Below the pieces are notes generated by a model. It was not told the DNA's origin, did no database searches, and saw nothing but the letters and a program-made list of their open reading frames with translations. From Candidatus Zixiibacteriota bacterium (GTDB lineage Bacteria; Zixibacteria; MSB-5A5; SM1-73): a DNA stretch of 6,842 nucleotides. This document shows, piece by piece, positions 4,447-6,842 of this stretch (within the stretch, counting starts at the first letter, position 1; each line of letters starts with the position of its first letter). The stretch spans positions 1 through 6,842 of the forward strand of contig JALHUP010000421.1 of assembly GCA_022866585.1 (NCBI GenBank), in the 5' to 3' direction. The position numbers were made by a program, and so were the translations under genes.

Positions 4447-6560
4447 AAATGCCGTCCCTTGCATTCACCTTCGGGCTGAAGATGAGATTTGTCCTGATCA
4501 TCTCCTCCTTGATCCTTTTCACCTCAGTGATACTAAGTGGGTTTCTGATCAAGAAACAAAGTGAGCTGATTCAAGGGGAATTGGAAAAGAGGGGAGAATC
4601 TTTGGTAAAAAATCTGGCTTATAATAGCGAATATGGGGTTTTGGTGGAAAATAAGGATATCCTTTTGAATCTGATCAAAGGACTGGTGCTACAGGAAGAT
4701 GTTGCCTATATTATAATCCAGGATAGAAATGGAAATATCTTAGCCCAGCTTGATTCCCAAAGGTTTCCTCCGTCTTCTGCAGGTCAAAAGAAATCTGTCA
4801 CCTCCGAAGCTTTTGAAAAGGAAGGTTTGTGTACAATACATTATGAAGAAGAGAAGGGAAGCGGATTTTGTAACTTCAGCTATCCTATCCAGACTACCAA
4901 AGTTCTGAGATCTAAAGAGGAAGTAGGAATAATATTTGACCAACAAGCTGGTTTTGGGATAAAGGAGGAAAAGATCGGGGTGGCGCATGTGGGAATGTCC
5001 TTAGCCAACATGCGTAAAGAGATGGCCAGCATGAAAAACATGATAGTGTTGTTGACCGCGCTGGTGGTGGGTATCGGGATTTTGCTTACCATCTTTCTGG
5101 TCAACATCATCGTTAACCCCATCCAACAATTGGTTTTCGCCACAGACAAGGTGGCTAATGGCGATTTGGCTCAGATGGTCAAAGTGAGAAGAGGGGATGA
5201 GATTGGGAAGTTAGCTTCCGCCTTTAACCGCATGACCAATTCGCTGAAAGAGTCCAGAAATGAAATAGAGGAATATAATAGAACCCTGGAAAACAAGGTC
5301 AAAGAAAGGACTATGGATCTGGAGAAAACCGCAAGACTTCTGCAAGCCGAGTATAACCGATTAGATGCCATCATCAACTCTCCCAACTTAGGGATCGTGA
5401 TCGAGGATAAAGAGTGCAATATCCAATTCATGAACAAATCCTTAATCGATGCCTTCGGAAATCAAATAGGGGAAAAATGTTATGAGAAATTCAAAGGGCG
5501 AAAGGAAAAATGTGAGGTGTGCCCCATCGACGAGATTTTAATAAAAGGAAAGAAAGTATTTAACTATTTGGATCAGGATCAGGCAGGGAATTATTATGAA
5601 CTCTCCGCCGCCCCTTTTCAGGATGAAAAAGGAGAAAAGTATATCTTGGAAACCTTGAGAGATATAACTGAACAAAAAAAGTTGGAGCTGCAGGTAAAAG
5701 AACATACTCAAAATCTTGAAAAAGCCAATGCCGAGCTGGAAGACGCCTTAAAAAACTTAAAAGGGGCGCAAGCTCAACTGATTCAGGCGGAAAAGATGGC
5801 GGGCATAGGACAGCTGGCGGCTGGTGTGGCTCATGAATTGAATAATCCCTTAGGTGGAATTTTAGGCTACTGTCAATTTGCTTTAGAGAAGATAACCAAA
5901 AAGCCTTTGAAGGAACTGACCGGGGAGGACATCTCCAGTTATTCTCAATATCTAAAGGATATAGAGCAACAATCCAAAAGATGCAAAGCCATCATTCAGA
6001 GCCTTTTAAAATTCAGTCGGGCTTCGGTTAAAGAGGATTTCGAGCCAATCGATGTCAATTCCGTTTTAAAGGAGACTTTTACTTTTGTAAACCATCAATT
6101 GGAGAAGCACAAGGTGAAATTGAAAGAGGTCCTTTCCCCCTCTTTGCCCCGCATCTCGGGGAATACCAGTCAACTTCAACAGGTCTTTACCAATTTAGTC
6201 TTAAATGCCGTCCAGGCTATGCCCGATGGAGGTAGGCTGACCGTCTTGGACAAAGTATCTGAAGACAAAAATAGTTTAGAAATCTCTTTTGCCGATACGG
6301 GGGGAGGTATCTCTAAAGAGAATTTGAGTAAGATTTTTGAGCCTTTCTTCACCACCAAAAAGGTGGGGCAAGGGACCGGCTTGGGCCTATCGGTCAGTTA
6401 TGGTATAGTTAAAGAGCATGGAGGAAATATTGAGGTGGAAAGCACGGTGGGGAAAGGAACTACCTTCACCGTCATCTTGCCCCTCAGAAGAGAAGCAGAG
6501 ATAAACGAATCCAAAGACAAGAGAGCTTATCCGGAAGAGGTGGGTGTGGCTTCCTCCTGA
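4443..6560 (+). CDS. Membrane sensor histidine kinase (extracytoplasmic sensor, HAMP, PAS, HisKA, HATPase_c)
   Basis: 705 aa. TM1 is about 15-36. An extracytoplasmic sensor (about 37-198) opens with ESLVKNLAYNSEYGVLVENK and AYIIIQDRNGNILA, resembling CHASE8-type sensors, and carries Cys130 and Cys143, a possible disulfide. TM2 is about 200-222, followed by HAMP (about 222-273, with NPIQQL and DEIGKLASAFNRM) and a coiled coil to about 300. A PAS domain (about 303-412) contains C346-X10-C357-X2-C360 and ends RDITEQKKLE; a second coiled coil follows (about 413-450). HisKA has GVAHELNNPLGG with phospho-acceptor His464. The ATPase shows the N box (Asn584, Asn588), G1 DTGGGI (618-623), F box FEPFFTTK (632-639) and G2 GQGTGLGLS (642-650). 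All catalytic motifs are intact, so it should be active, autophosphorylating and passing phosphate to a regulator. There is no attached receiver domain; the separate response regulator 92 bp downstream is the likely partner. The short tail after 680 is charged and unremarkable. Confidence 0.95.
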   Translation: MKMPSLAFTFGLKMRFVLIISSLILFTSVILSGFLIKKQSELIQGELEKRGESLVKNLAYNSEYGVLVENKDILLNLIKGLVLQEDVAYIIIQDRNGNILAQLDSQRFPPSSAGQKKSVTSEAFEKEGLCTIHYEEEKGSGFCNFSYPIQTTKVLRSKEEVGIIFDQQAGFGIKEEKIGVAHVGMSLANMRKEMASMKNMIVLLTALVVGIGILLTIFLVNIIVNPIQQLVFATDKVANGDLAQMVKVRRGDEIGKLASAFNRMTNSLKESRNEIEEYNRTLENKVKERTMDLEKTARLLQAEYNRLDAIINSPNLGIVIEDKECNIQFMNKSLIDAFGNQIGEKCYEKFKGRKEKCEVCPIDEILIKGKKVFNYLDQDQAGNYYELSAAPFQDEKGEKYILETLRDITEQKKLELQVKEHTQNLEKANAELEDALKNLKGAQAQLIQAEKMAGIGQLAAGVAHELNNPLGGILGYCQFALEKITKKPLKELTGEDISSYSQYLKDIEQQSKRCKAIIQSLLKFSRASVKEDFEPIDVNSVLKETFTFVNHQLEKHKVKLKEVLSPSLPRISGNTSQLQQVFTNLVLNAVQAMPDGGRLTVLDKVSEDKNSLEISFADTGGGISKENLSKIFEPFFTTKKVGQGTGLGLSVSYGIVKEHGGNIEVESTVGKGTTFTVILPLRREAEINESKDKRAYPEEVGVASS

Positions 6561-6652
6561 AGGAAGGTCACAATCTGCCGATAATAGAAACGATCCTTCC
6601 CGTTCTTAAATTAAGCCAGGAGAAACGAAAGACAAGCAACGGTGGTGAGCCT
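6561..6652 (+). other. Kinase-regulator intergenic spacer
   Basis: These 92 bases separate the kinase stop from the regulator ATG. GGAAGG (6562-6567) and CCTTCC (6595-6600) are complementary but 27 bases apart and not followed by a T-run, so this is not a convincing terminator. Read-through and co-transcription are expected. Confidence 0.3.
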
Positions 6653-6842
6653 ATGAAAATCTTGGTGGCAGATGATGATCCGGTTATCCGGAAACTCCTT
6701 TGTCAGGTGCTTTCGGAAGATGGACATAAAGTCAGCCTAGCTACAAATGGAGCCCAGGTTATAGAGAAAGTGCAAAAGGAGGATTTCGAGCTCCTCCTCT
6801 CAGATGTGCACATGCCGGTGATGAACGGATTGGAAACTTTGA
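6653..6842 (+). CDS. Response regulator receiver domain, C-terminus cut off by window edge
   Basis: 63 codons are visible from the ATG at 6653 (MKILVADDDPVIRKLL). They cover beta1 to about helix 3 of a CheY-like receiver domain. The acidic pocket is Asp7-Asp9 (ADDD), and the phospho-acceptor is Asp51 in LLLSDVHMPVMNGLE, the canonical D-x-x-M-P-x-M-[ND]-G motif. The conserved Thr/Ser and Lys lie beyond the edge, so the output domain (DNA-binding, sigma-54 activator, cyclic-di-GMP enzyme or none) cannot be seen. The start has a GGTGGTGAG ribosome binding site just upstream. Same strand and 92 bp after the kinase, so it is very probably the cognate partner. Confidence 0.93.
   Translation, partial: MKILVADDDPVIRKLLCQVLSEDGHKVSLATNGAQVIEKVQKEDFELLLSDVHMPVMNGLETL

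Noticed and set aside
4740..6358. Minus-strand open frames of 60-89 codons across the histidine kinase
   Set aside because: Antisense shadows of a complete kinase gene; no ribosome binding sites or recognisable proteins.

Overview
This window looks like part of a bacterial chromosome from a moderately AT-rich organism with a cell envelope that uses exported proteins. It contains a signal-peptide-bearing binding protein and two membrane-anchored signalling or protease proteins. The proteins match families spread across many bacterial phyla, and the slipin/NfeD pair also occurs in archaea. The short intergenic tandem repeats and dispersed palindromic repeats resemble those of uncultivated or environmental lineages. 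The taxon cannot be fixed from the sequence; this is inference only.

Layout. Bases 1-2127 (minus strand) hold a two-gene membrane quality-control operon. nfeD encodes a long NfeD protein with an N-terminal ClpP-class serine protease. It is followed after 64 bp by a slipin/stomatin-type SPFH protein that runs off the left edge. The gap between them is mostly a 7-bp tandem repeat. Bases 2128-3498 are a gene-poor, AT-rich stretch. It carries one credible small gene of unknown function (106 aa, minus strand), bracketed by two copies of an approximately 110-bp direct repeat. The left copy is the leader of nfeD and includes its start codon. Two copies of a hairpin-forming repeat share a 16-bp word. 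Bases 3499-6842 (plus strand) hold a signalling operon: an exported ABC_sub_bind-type substrate-binding protein, a 705-aa membrane histidine kinase overlapping it by 4 bp, and the first 63 codons of a response regulator.

How the genes work together. Slipin and NfeD form a known partnership: the protease domain of NfeD cleaves the C-terminal hydrophobic part of stomatin in Pyrococcus. The plus-strand genes read as one ligand-sensing relay. The extracytoplasmic binding protein probably captures a small molecule and the kinase transduces the signal through HAMP and PAS domains to the response regulator. No permease or ATPase gene lies between the binding protein and the kinase, so a sensory rather than a transport role is the most economical reading. 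No permease or ATPase gene is present elsewhere in the window, but the operon is cut off on the right.

The points most worth a second look are the binding protein-kinase-regulator module, the duplicated nfeD leader flanking the small orphan gene, and the cysteine-bearing PAS domain of the kinase.
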